Assembly: GCA_021234155.1 (NCBI GenBank)
Contig: JAJEKV010000233.1
Coordinates: forward strand, 124,001-188,000
Length of the DNA: 64,000 nucleotides
Direction of reading: 5' to 3'
Source: Isoetes taiwanensis
Lineage: Eukaryota > Streptophyta > Lycopodiopsida > Isoetales > Isoetaceae
A model generated the notes under the pieces. That model was not told the origin of the DNA and ran no database searches. It was given only the letters and a program-made list of their open reading frames with translations. Shown piece by piece: positions 1 to 10,651 of this stretch. The position numbers were made by a program, and so were the translations under genes. Within the stretch, counting starts at the first letter, position 1. The number at the start of each line of letters is the position of its first letter.

Positions 1-1292
1 GTACATCTCGTGGATTTTGTATAACATTAATAATGATGGTGAAGAATTGATCTCCAACTGGACACATTCCTTTAAGCGGGAAGGTGTTGAAAAGAGCATC
101 ATTTCGGTATCCCTTTGGGTGGGAGTGTTGAAATTAAGAGATTTAACTCGCCTAGTTTTCAAAGGAACCCGTCATTTCTTTATGGCATCCCTTTGAGTGG
201 GATACTAAGATTAGATATGATCATTGGGCACCTCCAAAGACGTAAGCCCATGATCATTCTTCCGTGAGTATCGGTTCTTCCTCTATTCTTGCCTTCTCGC
301 TGGTCCTTATGAGTTCTCCATATGCACTAAGCCATATTGGGGACATGATGATGCGTCACTTAGTCTATTCATATAATTAGTTCCGTAAAGCTTACGTATA
401 GATGCACGAGGTTACGTCACTTTGGAGCGTGGGACCATAGACATAGGTGAAGGTTGATGAATCTAAGTTAAGTTTGTGATGACAGCAAATGATGTTTTAT
501 ATCAAGCATTTCCAAAAAAAAACAATAGATTTCGACTTAAGAATTATCTTCAATATATAAAGAGAGTAATACTTGCAAGTATAACCACGAGGCTTAAAAA
601 GAAATTAGGTTACAGACCTATGATTCTTCAGTCCCAATTGAAGGTGCCCGTGTGTTATGAGATCTTGCAAAGCCCCTTGAAGAAATGGATTTTCTATAAG
701 GAGAAGTTGAACCATAATTTACTTTCGACCGAGTCATTTAATTTGATAAAATCTAGATTTTTGACTGCGCAGTTGATTATACCAAAGCCATTGATAAACA
801 AACACAGTTCCAAAAGGATTTAAAGACGACTTAATTATGCGGTTGTGTCAAAGAGTTTGCCCCTTGCTAGGAATCCCTGTTTCTTGTAATTTGAGTTAGG
901 TGACAAATTTACACTTAATTCTCTGATTAAAGTTCTATTTGTGATGATTTTTATATCACGACCAAAATAACTAATAGGTTTCGATTAAAGAATATCTCCG
1001 ATTAATGCGATAATAAGTACCAAAGGTACTTTACATCGAGAATATTCAACAACGACAAATAATGACAACATATACAAGGAGGAGAAGTATTATTTGCTTA
1101 TATCAACAAGGCAAAACTATTTGGTTTACAGATACCGTGATTCTTAAATGCCAAACTGGGTACACGTGTTTGTTAATTTCCATAAATTGAAAAATTGGTT
1201 CTAGCAACTCCTTGCAAGGAATTATGCTTCGATCTACCATGGTTATGCCAGCTTTCCCATTCTACTTAAAGTGACAAAGGTGGAGTCCTACC
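1..1292. other. No convincing gene; short relic of a PKS 3' end
   Basis: AT-rich sequence without a recognisable coding region. The 115-codon plus-strand frame at 476-823 has a biased lysine/leucine composition and no motif I know, so I do not call it. At about 835-870 (+) there is a short inverted copy of the C-terminal coding end of the polyketide synthase pseudogene next door: bases 850-866 are the exact reverse complement of 1298-1314, and similarity extends some 15 bases further on the upstream side. This suggests a second, almost wholly lost copy in opposite orientation. Confidence 0.5.
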
Positions 1293-1970
1293 CTACTCAA
1301 GGGGCAAACTCTTTAGCACAACTGTCTCCACGGTGAGACCAGGTCCAAAGCCAAGGAGGAAACCATATTCACACCCTTCTCCCGTGGTCTTCATGTTCAT
1401 CTTCTTAGACTGTTTCGCAGATCTCGATCTAGCACAAAAATGACAGAAGCACTAGACATATTACCAACATCACCCATGATTTCCCTAGTAGCCCGGAGCT
1501 TGTCCTTGTTCGGGTTGAGAGCAGCCTCCATCTTGTCAAGGATGAGAGGACCGCCAGGATGAACTACCCAAAACATGTCGTTAAGATCAGGTGATCCAAC
1601 AGCTTCTCTTCCTTTAATCAGAGATTTCTCAATGTTGCTGGAGATGACATAGGGGACATCTCTCTGTAGTCTAAACACAAGGCCAGCTTCACGAAGAATA
1701 CCCTCAATTGCACCATCACTGTCGGGAAGAACAGATTCTCCCGCCCAAGCAAGCTCAAAAACAGGTTTTTCATGCTGTTGAGGATCTGCGCCAACAATAA
1801 CTGCTGCAGAGCCATCTCCAAAGAGGGCAGAACCAACGAGGCCATCAAAATGAGCTTCAGAAGGGGCTTCAAATGTAGATGCAGTAATTTCACTGCATAC
1901 AACAAGAACTCTTGAGCCCTTGTTATTTTCAGCCACATCTTTTCCTAGCGCAATCGCAGAGGGCAACACA
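1293..1970 (-). pseudogene. Type III polyketide synthase (chalcone-synthase-like), 3' half, pseudogene
   Basis: Chalcone-synthase-like enzymes condense a CoA starter with malonyl-CoA in the cytosol. The fragment starts in the conserved stretch just after the catalytic cysteine ([17 protein letters not shown], about family residue 170) and runs to a normal C-terminus. Visible family features are LFGDGSAA (the gatekeeper Phe region), the catalytic-His motif FWVVHPGGP, the catalytic-Asn motif GNMSSAS, and near the end [16 protein letters not shown]. The nucleophilic Cys and the whole N-terminal half are missing. The reading frame shifts by one base at about 1415-1425, so the GFGPG tail lies in another frame than the rest; the first frame stops at 1397 and the tail frame stops at 1293-1295. 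Similarity stops abruptly at 1970, where the adjacent retroelement begins. Not functional. Whether it was chalcone synthase or another family member cannot be told from this half. Confidence 0.93.
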
Positions 1971-2646
1971 ATTGACGGAGGATGCTGCTAAGCTTCGGGA
2001 GGATACCATCCATCAACAGCAAGTAGAACAGGAGCAAGCCCTGAAGAGAATGCAGGATGAAGCAAATCAGAGGGCGAATGAGATAACAGAAGCCGTAAAA
2101 GAGCGGTTGAGGAAAGAAGAGGAAGAAAGGCACCGGCAAGATCAGCCACCTTCAGAAATTCGTGTTCCTCGCCGGAAACTGAAGAAGACACCCCAAAGAT
2201 CTGGTGCTCAGTATAAGGATTAGCTCAGGGCTCGGGGAAGTATCGCTAAAGCTGCAGGGGATAACCGGCGAGATGAGATCATCCGAAAGGCCAGGCATCC
2301 AAGGACAGCTGGGAAAACTATTCCTGGAGCTCTACCCCAGCCTAAGAGGAGGCATCGTTACAAGCCTGGCACAGTGGCACTTAGAGAAATAAGGAAGTAT
2401 CAGAAATCCACTGAGTTTTTGTTACGGAAACTTCCTTTCCAGCGTCTGGTCCGAGAGATCGCCCAGGAATTCAAAACAGATCTCCGGTTTCAGACTCATG
2501 CCATTCTAGCACTCCAGGAGGCAGCCGAGGCCTATTTAGTGGCCCTCTTCGGCGATGCAAATCTATGTGCAATCCATGCCAAGCAAGTAACGATCATGAC
2601 AAAAGACCTTCAGTTAGCACGCCGGATCCGTGGGGAACGGCCATGA
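1970..2646 (+). pseudogene. Histone H3-like protein with coiled-coil N-terminal extension (one in-frame stop)
   Basis: Residues encoded from about 2350 to 2643 are an unmistakable histone H3 fold: [16 protein letters not shown] (alpha-N), [14 protein letters not shown] (alpha-1), [18 protein letters not shown] (loop 1/alpha-2), and [10 protein letters not shown] at the C-terminus. Loop 1 has canonical H3 length, unlike typical CENH3. The tail is not a normal H3 tail: the ARTKQTARKS block is absent and a basic stretch ([10 protein letters not shown]) occupies part of it. The same frame continues upstream for about 85 more codons of charged, heptad-like sequence (EQEQALKRMQDEANQRANEI), interrupted by one TAG at 2221-2223. 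Canonical H3 is 136 residues; this product would exceed 225. The left end is cut by the junction at 1970. Role unknown: it could load into chromatin or act with the chromodomain of the same element. H3 identity is certain; membership in the element is inferred. Confidence 0.88.
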
Positions 2647-2904
2647 TTATGTAAAACAACAATTTTGTATCTATGTAAATCGATATATATATATTAATAC
2701 AAATACTGTTTTGACTCTTCATTTTAACTGTGATTTTCTTTCTTTTACGAAAAAAAAATAATAATAATAATAAAATAAAATAATAATAATGAGCTGGCAC
2801 CTCGAACGCCGTGCCCAGCAAGTTTAAAAATGACATTCATTTTAGGGTTTCATTATTTCTTACTCCTTTCGTTTTCTTCCTCCTTCCATTTTCCGTCTGC
2901 AGTA
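2647..2904 (+). promoter_or_regulatory. AT-rich spacer with polypyrimidine tract and 3' splice acceptor
   Basis: The spacer contains an A/T run with (TAA)n-like repeats (about 2745-2790) and then a long C/T-rich stretch ending in GTCTGCAG at 2895-2902, immediately before TAATGGAG, whose ATG starts the next reading frame. This is a textbook plant 3' splice site. It implies that the message for the next frame is spliced from an upstream donor, which I did not locate. Confidence 0.5.
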
Positions 2905-4314
2905 ATGGAGTACGCTGGCCGCCTAGCTTGGTACATGGGAGGCGAGCAATGGGATCCTCAGGTTCCCTACCCTCTCTTGGATCCCATGTTGCAGTCTACA
3001 GTCGATCTCATTGACAACATGCGTGCACACCCTGACTATGCGACCTTCCTAGAGTTTTATGATGAGGAAATCCTGCCCCAGGCAGAGTTTTTCGGGGAGC
3101 CGCCTCAACCCTATCTTCATAGGGACATCTTAGAGCACATGTTTGGGGATGATCGCCATAGTTATGATATTCTTAAGGGCATTCTCAGACGTGCTAAGCA
3201 CGCCCCCATCATTGACTGTGGCTCTAATGGGCTGTACTTTGATGCCCAGTTTGCCCTTGCTCTTATCATGGATAGGTATATTGACGGTACCGACACGGCC
3301 TTGGAGCAAGCTAAGTCCCCACTTCCTCCAGATCCTGAGGAGGATGAGCAGATAAGCTATGCCGACTTCGTAAGATGGAGGGAATTGGCCAAAGAGAAGC
3401 CTCTACCCCGTAGTAAGGGCCAAGCTCTTGTCGGCCTAAGCTCGCTTTCTACCATCAGGGTTGGGGATCAAGACTATTTGCTGCTGAGCGACATTCAATG
3501 GGCGTATCAGCATATTGCCAATAAGGGCAAGCAGAAGACCGCTCATCTTCTCTATGAGCTGGCCGAGTATTGTCAGGGGCAACATGACTTCATTGATTAT
3601 TCTCGTCTCGTCTATGAGCCAGAGATACACCAACTGCTCAACTATCAGCCTCTTGATGTTGAGCCTATCAGCACACTCTTATCCTTACGCCAGTTAATGA
3701 TTCAGGGTACCCCATCTTCAATTCCTGAATCGGTTTTTCAGGCTACAGGGCCACATGTGCCCAACATCAACGACGTCGTCGTCAAGATTGAAGACGACCC
3801 AACCATGGAGGATTTATGTGATGAGAACCAGTATGCTCAGGAGGAGAAGGACTTTGCCATGGAAGAGGAACTGCCCCAGAACTTGGAGTCTGAGTTGGCC
3901 TCTTCAACCCATCCGATGGTTCAGGGGCTGAAATGCCATATTACCCGGTTCTTCTTGTCGGCTTTTACAAGCAGACAGGTTCTCTTCTTTGCTAAGGCAA
4001 TTGCACCTGAAGCAGAGGCGGCTGTATGGGCACTTAGGGCACTTTCAACCACAGCCGGCCATAAGAAGTTAGCTCCTAACCTTGAGCAGGTCATCCTAGT
4101 GAATCGTGATCTAGCCATTGCAGTGTTTGACCATGAGATTGGTTCTTGGATGAACATGAGTCTGCTGGTTGCAGCGCCATTAGCTTCAAATGTTCCTCCA
4201 GAGATAGCTTCATCAGCTGCCTCATCAGTTAATCCTAGCGTGCTACTCCTACAGCATCGACCAGAGCCCGAGTTTGACACTCAAGCACAAGATGTTGAAG
4301 GGTCGACCTCTTAG
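2905..4314 (+). CDS. Uncharacterised 469-residue retroelement-associated protein
   Basis: The open frame extends upstream to 2830, but the ATG at 2905 lies three bases after a strong splice acceptor and begins MEYAGRLAWYMGGEQWDP, so I choose it. The first residues of the longer version look like translated polypyrimidine tract. The protein is mostly acidic and hydrophilic, with no transmembrane segment, no zinc-binding motif and no reverse-transcriptase or integrase motif. An acidic region sits around residues 290-335 (KIEDDPTMEDLCDEN, then AQEEKDFAMEEEL). The last 60 residues are rich in Ser/Pro/Ala, typical of a disordered tail. I do not recognise the family. Position between the H3-like frame and gag, in the same orientation, suggests an accessory protein of the chromovirus. 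It is open throughout, unlike the neighbouring gag. Confidence 0.6.
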   Translation: MEYAGRLAWYMGGEQWDPQVPYPLLDPMLQSTVDLIDNMRAHPDYATFLEFYDEEILPQAEFFGEPPQPYLHRDILEHMFGDDRHSYDILKGILRRAKHAPIIDCGSNGLYFDAQFALALIMDRYIDGTDTALEQAKSPLPPDPEEDEQISYADFVRWRELAKEKPLPRSKGQALVGLSSLSTIRVGDQDYLLLSDIQWAYQHIANKGKQKTAHLLYELAEYCQGQHDFIDYSRLVYEPEIHQLLNYQPLDVEPISTLLSLRQLMIQGTPSSIPESVFQATGPHVPNINDVVVKIEDDPTMEDLCDENQYAQEEKDFAMEEELPQNLESELASSTHPMVQGLKCHITRFFLSAFTSRQVLFFAKAIAPEAEAAVWALRALSTTAGHKKLAPNLEQVILVNRDLAIAVFDHEIGSWMNMSLLVAAPLASNVPPEIASSAASSVNPSVLLLQHRPEPEFDTQAQDVEGSTS

Positions 4315-4558
4315 TTCTAGTTTTAAGCAGACAATTATATCTAGTTTTAAGTAAATTTTGATTGCCATTACCTTTAATGCGCCATCACATAATCTATGTA
4401 CTCTTTTCTTATATATATTCACGGTTTTTCCTTGTATCTTCTTGTACTATTGAAAACCATTGAATTGTCTTTTCTCTTCAATGTTCAATTCTCTTCCTTA
4501 AAGTTGGAGTGTAGAGGAATTGTTCAATGTATATATATTTACTTCTGTCGTCTTGCAG

Positions 4559-5019
4559 AAGAGACACTCGAGGAGTACGAAGAGAGGATCACCGACCAGA
4601 TAAGAAGGGATGATCAAGGGCCTCCCGAACAAGATTACGGCCAAAGATATGGGGAGTACCCGGAACGAGAGTATGACTACGAGATGGAGGAACCCGAAGA
4701 GCCAGAAGAGCTTTATGATCCAGACAAGGGTATGGAGGTAGTTAACATCCTAAGAGAACGGGCCTTTGACGACCTGAAACAGAGCCTTCGCTGCACATGG
4801 GACTATTGGAGTATGTCCAGGCACGAAGCTTTTGAGGATGCCAACGACCACCTCTGGCAAATCTTCTATGCATTAAGGAGGCTTTTCAATCTCCTTATTA
4901 TTAGCCCCACATGGGACTACCAGCCTGTCATCGTCCAGGCCTGGGCACGTTACAAGCTCGTCAGAGCTGTACGTGAAAGCGTTCGCTATTCCATCATGTA
5001 CCCTTTCGCGAACCCCTAG
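4559..5019 (+). CDS. Uncharacterised acidic protein exon upstream of gag
   Basis: The open frame follows a polypyrimidine-rich stretch ending in GTCTTGCAG (acceptor at 4558). About 153 codons run to a TAG at 5017-5019. The first half is strongly acidic (EETLEEYEERITDQIRRDD, then EYDYEMEEPEEPEELYDPD). The second half looks helical and aromatic (SLRCTWDYWSMSRHEAFED; ALRRLFNLLIISPTWDYQP). No domain recognised. There is no good ATG at the exon start, so it probably joins an upstream exon. A donor-like AAGTAAAT lies at about 4348, after the stop of the preceding frame. Together with the two upstream frames it forms an unusual 5' coding cassette of the chromovirus. Confidence 0.5.
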
Positions 5020-5240
5020 GTCCGGACGCCCTCAGTTTTGTTGTACTATGTTCAGTGTGACTAAGGAAGTGGCTATGTATAAGATCCACTTGTGTATTAT
5101 ATGACTTTAAGTTGATAACTATCTTCAGTGTGAAGTTCTTCTATGTAACAGTTGTTTTGACTTATAATCAAAATCTTTTCTCTTGTCTTCTATTATTCAC
5201 TCTTGTTTCAGTACTACCCAAAATGATCTTATTGTGAGAC

Positions 5241-6923
5241 TTGATGCTGTTGAAATTCTGCTTATATCTTCTTATGCTCAATATAGACGGTGCACGCAAC
5301 GCCGCCTGGCAGACACCCTCGAATGCCAGTAGGTTAACCCCTGAGCAGGAACTTATGTTGATGAAGAGGCAATTAGTTGAGTTGCAGACTTATGTGCTGA
5401 ATACCAACCCACCGCAGCATGTCCAGGAGGATGGACCAGAGTTACCTCCGTTACCGCCAAGTCCCCCACCACAGCAGCCTTCTGTACCTGAATCCAGTCC
5501 TCCACCCGTACCGAGGAGGCACCGTTCCAAACGTCATCGAAGTTTCTCTAGGGACAGTGCAACCTCCTCCCAGTCAGCTTATTCTGAGTCCTCTGAGTCG
5601 TCGATGTCATCCGGTGGCCATGCACATCGCCGGGACAAGGAGTACCGTAAAACGGTTGATACAGCCATAACCAGTATATGGAAAAATAGGAAACTGGCCC
5701 AATTTGACGGCAAATCTAGAGGTGGGCTGAATGCGGAGTCCTGGCTCGATGAGATGAAGGAGTTTGGGAAATCCTATGGGATGACAGAAAAGGATACAGG
5801 AAAGGTTGCCACCACAAACCTTACAGGAGCTGCCCGTATTTGGTGGAAGGGCTATGCCAGAGCCAAGCATCTGGATAGGAGCAGATGCAACTTCAGGAAG
5901 TTTGCCAAAGCCTTTAAGTCGCATTACGTGCCTCGTGCGCACAAATGCCAACAAATCTAAACCTTCTACCGGTTAGAGCAGAAGGGGATGTCAGTTCAGG
6001 CCTATACTGATGAATTCATGCGCCTGAGGCTATACGTACCAGGGATGAATGAAAAGAAGGCGGTGGAGGGCTACATTGAAGGGTTGGCCCCATCCATTAA
6101 ACGAATGGTTAAGGCCATAGACCCGAAATCAGTTGCAGAAGCTGAGGCTAAGGCATTAAGCCTCGAGGAGGACACACCAAGGAACCAGTATCCGCGTCCT
6201 GCTCCTTACTCGTAGCCACGGCCGTCCACACCTTACAAACCCCGCTCACCAAGTCCGGGGCCCTCTCAGCAGAACTCTTATGGCCGCCAAGAAAAGAAAG
6301 TCACCTTCAGCACGCCCGATAAGCAGAATAACGTCGGCAAGGAAGTTCGAAACCTTTTACAGTCTATTCCTAAAGAGGCTCGAGAACAGCTCCGCCGAGA
6401 TAAGGCATGCTACAGGTGTATGCGACCCGGCCACTTCATGCAGAATTGTCCTTATGTCACGCAGACTGCCCAACTGGCCATGGCCGACCTTGATTGGGAT
6501 GATCTTGAGTCCACACCACATGTCGAGGACGAGGCTCCCGAGTACATTCACGGTGCGTCTCATATTCTTGCAGCCATTGAAACTGGCAACGCTGAAAGCC
6601 AGCCTTCTGTTATTTCCACCATAGGCCAAGTAGACAGTAAGCCTTTTATAATTTTGATGGATACGGGTAGTACACATAATTTTGCTTCTCCTAGAATGGC
6701 CCAAGTGTTGCACCTTGAAACGTTGAGATCCCGACCAAAGCCAGTCACGTTAGCCAGTGGCAAGATCAGGCACACTCATGGCCGCCGCATTAACCTTAAG
6801 ATGCAGTTGCCAGGTGCACCAGTTGCATTGGGTGCCGAGTTAATGGACATTGGCAAATATGATCTTATTGTTGGGATGGAATTTTTGGCATCTGCAAAGG
6901 CCAATATAGACTGCGAAAAATGA
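5241..6923 (+). pseudogene. Chromovirus gag and protease (three nonsense codons)
   Basis: This is the N-terminal part of the polyprotein: a Pro/Ser-rich leader (PPLPPSPPPQQP), the retrotransposon gag capsid domain (AARIWWKGYARA; GMSVQAYTDEFMRLRLYVPG), a CCHC zinc knuckle CYRCMRPGHFMQNC at 6408-6449, and an aspartic protease with active-site DTGS at about 6660. Stops TAA (5958), TAG (6213) and TGA (6921) interrupt one continuous frame that is shared with the downstream pol. Each could arise from a Gln, Arg or Trp codon by a single transition, as expected from deamination of methylated DNA. Gag probably starts near 5288, after a possible acceptor CAATATAG. Capsid packages element RNA; the protease matures the polyprotein. 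Decayed but otherwise colinear. Confidence 0.92.
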
Positions 6924-6956
6924 GAGGTTACCTTCAACGCCGCTAACGGAGCACGC

Positions 6957-9900
6957 GTGACTATAAAAGGTGATCCATTCAACCCTATTATGCAGTCTAT
7001 GTCCATCGCGCAGTTAGAAAAAGCGTTACGCAAGAAGAAGCTCCTTTGCGTCATTAGACTTGCCTCTATTGAGTCAGATGCTAAGCAGAAGCAAGTAATT
7101 GACACCTTGCCGGAAGGGATTGCTAACCTTCTCCGAGAATTTAGCGATCTTTTTCCAGATGAGATTCAAAAGCTTCCTCCTTTTAGAGGGGTAGAATGTG
7201 AGATAGCTCTAGAACCAGGTACTAAGCCTACCAGTAAGGCCCCGTACCGTATGAGTCCTCCAGAGTTGGCAGAGCTTAAGAAGCAACTTCAGGAGTTACT
7301 AAACCTAGGTTTCATTCGGCCTAGTGTTTCGCCTTTTGGCGCCCCTATCCTTTTTGTTAAGAAAAAGGATGGCTCCTTGAGGATGTGTATTGATTATAGG
7401 CAGCTCAATAAGCATACCATCAAGAATCGGTACGCTTTGCCTAGGGCAGATGATCTAATGGACCAGTTGCAAGGGGCCAAATATTTCTCAAAGATTGATT
7501 TACGCTCCGGATACCATCAGATAAGGATAAAAGAGGAGGACATCCATAAATCTGCTTTTCGCACTAGATATGGGCATTATGAGTTTACCGTTATGCCTTT
7601 TGGATTAACTAATGCTCCTGCAACTTTCATGCGGTTGATGAATGACGTCTTCCGCCAATACTTGGATGATTTTGTTGATATTTTCTTTGACGACATTCTC
7701 ATCTATAGTAAAACTTTGAAGGAGCATGAGCAACATCTTAGGTTGGCCCTACAAAAGCTCAGACGTCATCAGCTCTTTGCCAAGTTCTCTAAGTGCAAGT
7801 TTGCCACCCCCAAGGTGGATTACTTGGGACATATCATTTCAGCAGAGGGAATTGCTACAGATCCAGCAAAGATAGAAGCAATAAGGGATTGGCCTATTCC
7901 GGGTAATGTTTCGGAAGTCCGGAGTTTCTTGGGACTAGCGGGATATTATCGGAAGTTTGTTAAAGATTTTGCAACGATTGCCGCACCTCTTACTGATCTC
8001 ACAAAGCACGAGAAGGTGAAGGATTGGCTGGAACATTGGAAAACAAAAGTCCAGGTAAGTTTCCAGAAGCTTAAGGATGCTTTAACGTCAGCACCAGTCC
8101 TCACTTTGCCCGATCCTGAAAAGGACAAACTAGTGGCAACAGATGCTAGTAAGATTGCTACCGGTGGAGTCCTAATGCAGGAGGGGAAGGTTATTGCCTA
8201 TGATTCAAAGAAAATGAATGAGACGGAGCAGCGGTACCCTACCCATGATCAGGAATTGTTAGCAGTTGTCCGCGTTCTGCGTATTTGGAGACACTACCTT
8301 CTTGGTAGAAGATTTCAGCTGGATACGGATCATCAGAGTCTCCGCTATCTATCCACCCAGCCAAATCTCAATCTCCGTCAGAGAAGATGGATGGAGTTCC
8401 TGGAGGAATACGACTTCGAGATTATGTATAAGCCTGGGAAGCACAATGTGGTTGCGGATGCGTTGTCACGCCATCCTTTGATAACCCGAACCCATTGTAA
8501 TGCAATTTCCACACTCACTAGTGAGTTTGGGAAACAAATAGAACAGACCTTGGCCACAGATCCTGAATTCTGTGATATTTGGGGTAGTTTGAGTAAAGAA
8601 GCACGCACAGACAAAGAACGCGAGGCTTTCCGTTCGTATAAGAAAGAGGGCAACTTGTTATATTACAAAGATAAGTTGTGTGTACCTGAGACTTCAGGAG
8701 TGCGTAAGCTAATTCTCCATGACACACACAACAGCCCTATAGCTGGACATGCAGGTTTTATGAAGACTTACTTTAAAATCCGCTCCAGTTATTTTTGGCC
8801 TTCGATGAAGAAGGATATTGCTAGATATATTAAGCAGTGTCAGGTGTGTCAACAAACCAAGGCTGAGCAATTAAGAGTTCCGGGAGAGTTGCAACCTTTG
8901 GATGTGCCCAACGCAAAGTGGGAAGTGATAACCATGGACTTCATTGTGGGCCTTCCACGTACTCTCCGTGGATATGATGCATTGATGGTAATGGTCGACA
9001 AATTGTCGAAAATGGCCCATTTCTTGCCATGTCGTACCACCGACACCGCCTTCGACACTGCCCTGCTATTTGCAAAGGAGATTTTCAGGTTGCACGGAAT
9101 GCCAAGAGTTATTGTATCCGACAGGGATCCCAAATTTGTAAGTGCATTCTGGAAGGATTTCTTCGCCACCATCCAGACCAAGCTTGCTATGAGTACGGCC
9201 TATCATCCTCAAACGGATGGTCAGACAGAACGTACCAATCGCATTATCGAAGATATGCTACGAAGTTATGTGTGGAGTAAGCAATCACAATGGGCTGACT
9301 ATATCTGTCTGGTAGAGTTTGCCTACAACAGTATGAAACAAGAGTCTTCCAGGATGTCTCCCTTTATGATAAATTATGGATATCAATGTCTTACCCCAGA
9401 CACATGGCATTACCCTGTTTCTAAAGTGGAGGTTTCTCAACAACTCCTTCTGGAAATGCAAGCTTTGGTCGAGGAAGTTCGTGGTTACTTATTAGCTGCA
9501 CGCAGTCGTCAGAAGAGTGTAGCGGATAAACACAAAACCCCACGAGTCTTCCAAGTGGGCGAATCGGTTTGGCTTAAGATCAAAGTAAAACAAGCCAAGC
9601 TTAAGATTGGTAACTGCAAGAAGTTGGCACCTAGATGGGCTGGGCCATTCAAGATTACTGAACGTGTTGGAGAGCAGGCATATCGCTTGGATTTGCCACC
9701 CCGCTTGAAGATCCACAAGGTCTTTCACGTGAGTCTTCTGAAACAACACACCCCTGATCCAGAGGAGGTTTTGGATACCCCAATCCTCCTAGAAATGACA
9801 GAGGAGCAGCTGGAGATACTGCCTGAAGCTCTCCTTGATCGAGCTTATAAACAGACCAGAAGGACTCAAATGTTGCAATACTTGGTTAAGTGGAAGCACT

Positions 9901-10250
9901 TACCAGTTGAGGATGCTACCTGGGTGATGAAGATAGACCTTGACAAACACTATCCGGACTTCATGCGGGAATCTCAGGGCCGCACCATCAACGATGCTAT
10001 CAACCCCGCTCCCGGCGGTAAGCTTGAAGGCTTGATTCGCCGCGAATCATGCAGTAGAGGGGTAGATGCATCGTATCTAATAATAGTTACCGATGATGAG
10101 ATCACCTTTGTGTTCTCTAGGACGTGGTGTATTGTTGATGTTGACATGACCACGACTTGCTTGGAAAGCATACAGTTGATAGGCTGCGTTCATCTCGGCT
10201 ACAATGGGAACTTGACCATTCCCTATGCCAGAATGAATTGCAAACTATAG
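6957..10250 (+). CDS. Chromovirus pol: reverse transcriptase, RNase H, integrase, chromodomain
   Basis: An open stretch of 1,097 codons continues the gag frame beyond the TGA at 6921, so it is a fragment of a longer polyprotein and its first Met is not a true start. Reverse transcriptase motifs include [46 protein letters not shown] and the catalytic [10 protein letters not shown] (about 7683; the Asp pair is intact). RNase H shows [16 protein letters not shown] and [12 protein letters not shown]. Integrase shows an HHCC finger ([19 protein letters not shown]), then [16 protein letters not shown] and [11 protein letters not shown] with the catalytic DDE in place. A chromodomain follows at about 9820-9975 ([15 protein letters not shown]), which in this group guides integration to modified chromatin. 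Some 85 further residues follow before the stop; they look like non-coding read-through. Confidence 0.95.
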   Translation: MTIKGDPFNPIMQSMSIAQLEKALRKKKLLCVIRLASIESDAKQKQVIDTLPEGIANLLREFSDLFPDEIQKLPPFRGVECEIALEPGTKPTSKAPYRMSPPELAELKKQLQELLNLGFIRPSVSPFGAPILFVKKKDGSLRMCIDYRQLNKHTIKNRYALPRADDLMDQLQGAKYFSKIDLRSGYHQIRIKEEDIHKSAFRTRYGHYEFTVMPFGLTNAPATFMRLMNDVFRQYLDDFVDIFFDDILIYSKTLKEHEQHLRLALQKLRRHQLFAKFSKCKFATPKVDYLGHIISAEGIATDPAKIEAIRDWPIPGNVSEVRSFLGLAGYYRKFVKDFATIAAPLTDLTKHEKVKDWLEHWKTKVQVSFQKLKDALTSAPVLTLPDPEKDKLVATDASKIATGGVLMQEGKVIAYDSKKMNETEQRYPTHDQELLAVVRVLRIWRHYLLGRRFQLDTDHQSLRYLSTQPNLNLRQRRWMEFLEEYDFEIMYKPGKHNVVADALSRHPLITRTHCNAISTLTSEFGKQIEQTLATDPEFCDIWGSLSKEARTDKEREAFRSYKKEGNLLYYKDKLCVPETSGVRKLILHDTHNSPIAGHAGFMKTYFKIRSSYFWPSMKKDIARYIKQCQVCQQTKAEQLRVPGELQPLDVPNAKWEVITMDFIVGLPRTLRGYDALMVMVDKLSKMAHFLPCRTTDTAFDTALLFAKEIFRLHGMPRVIVSDRDPKFVSAFWKDFFATIQTKLAMSTAYHPQTDGQTERTNRIIEDMLRSYVWSKQSQWADYICLVEFAYNSMKQESSRMSPFMINYGYQCLTPDTWHYPVSKVEVSQQLLLEMQALVEEVRGYLLAARSRQKSVADKHKTPRVFQVGESVWLKIKVKQAKLKIGNCKKLAPRWAGPFKITERVGEQAYRLDLPPRLKIHKVFHVSLLKQHTPDPEEVLDTPILLEMTEEQLEILPEALLDRAYKQTRRTQMLQYLVKWKHLPVEDATWVMKIDLDKHYPDFMRESQGRTINDAINPAPGGKLEGLIRRESCSRGVDASYLIIVTDDEITFVFSRTWCIVDVDMTTTCLESIQLIGCVHLGYNGNLTIPYARMNCKL

Positions 10251-10651
10251 ACATGATAGGCTCCCTTGTAGATAGATTTTCTTTTACTTATAGGGGGTGG
10301 TCCCTTCAACCACAATCTAATTACATTATTGAAATATACTGATACATTCCCATGTGCAGGCCAGTGAGCAGTTCGTGACCTGCCCATGTATAGAGGGTTG
10401 CTGATGACCCGACCTTTCTAGTTCCGTTTTGTCTACATGTGTCAATTTTCGTTGTTATCATGTTTTTAAATGGGACTTTGGTCCTTAAACTTTTCTTTTG
10501 ATGATAAGTTTGTAAAATGCACCTTGGTGCCGACACTATGTTATATTTTCACCTTCAATGTATTACTGTCCGAAATGTATTTTCTACTTCAGTTTCTTCA
10601 AGTAACTGTCTCTTAGTAACTAACCCCAATGCTAAGGACAGCATTGTTTTT

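Noticed and set aside
2224-2646. Centromeric histone H3 (CENH3)
   Set aside because: The long divergent tail suggests it, but loop 1 has normal H3 length and the core is too close to canonical H3; I call it H3-like only.
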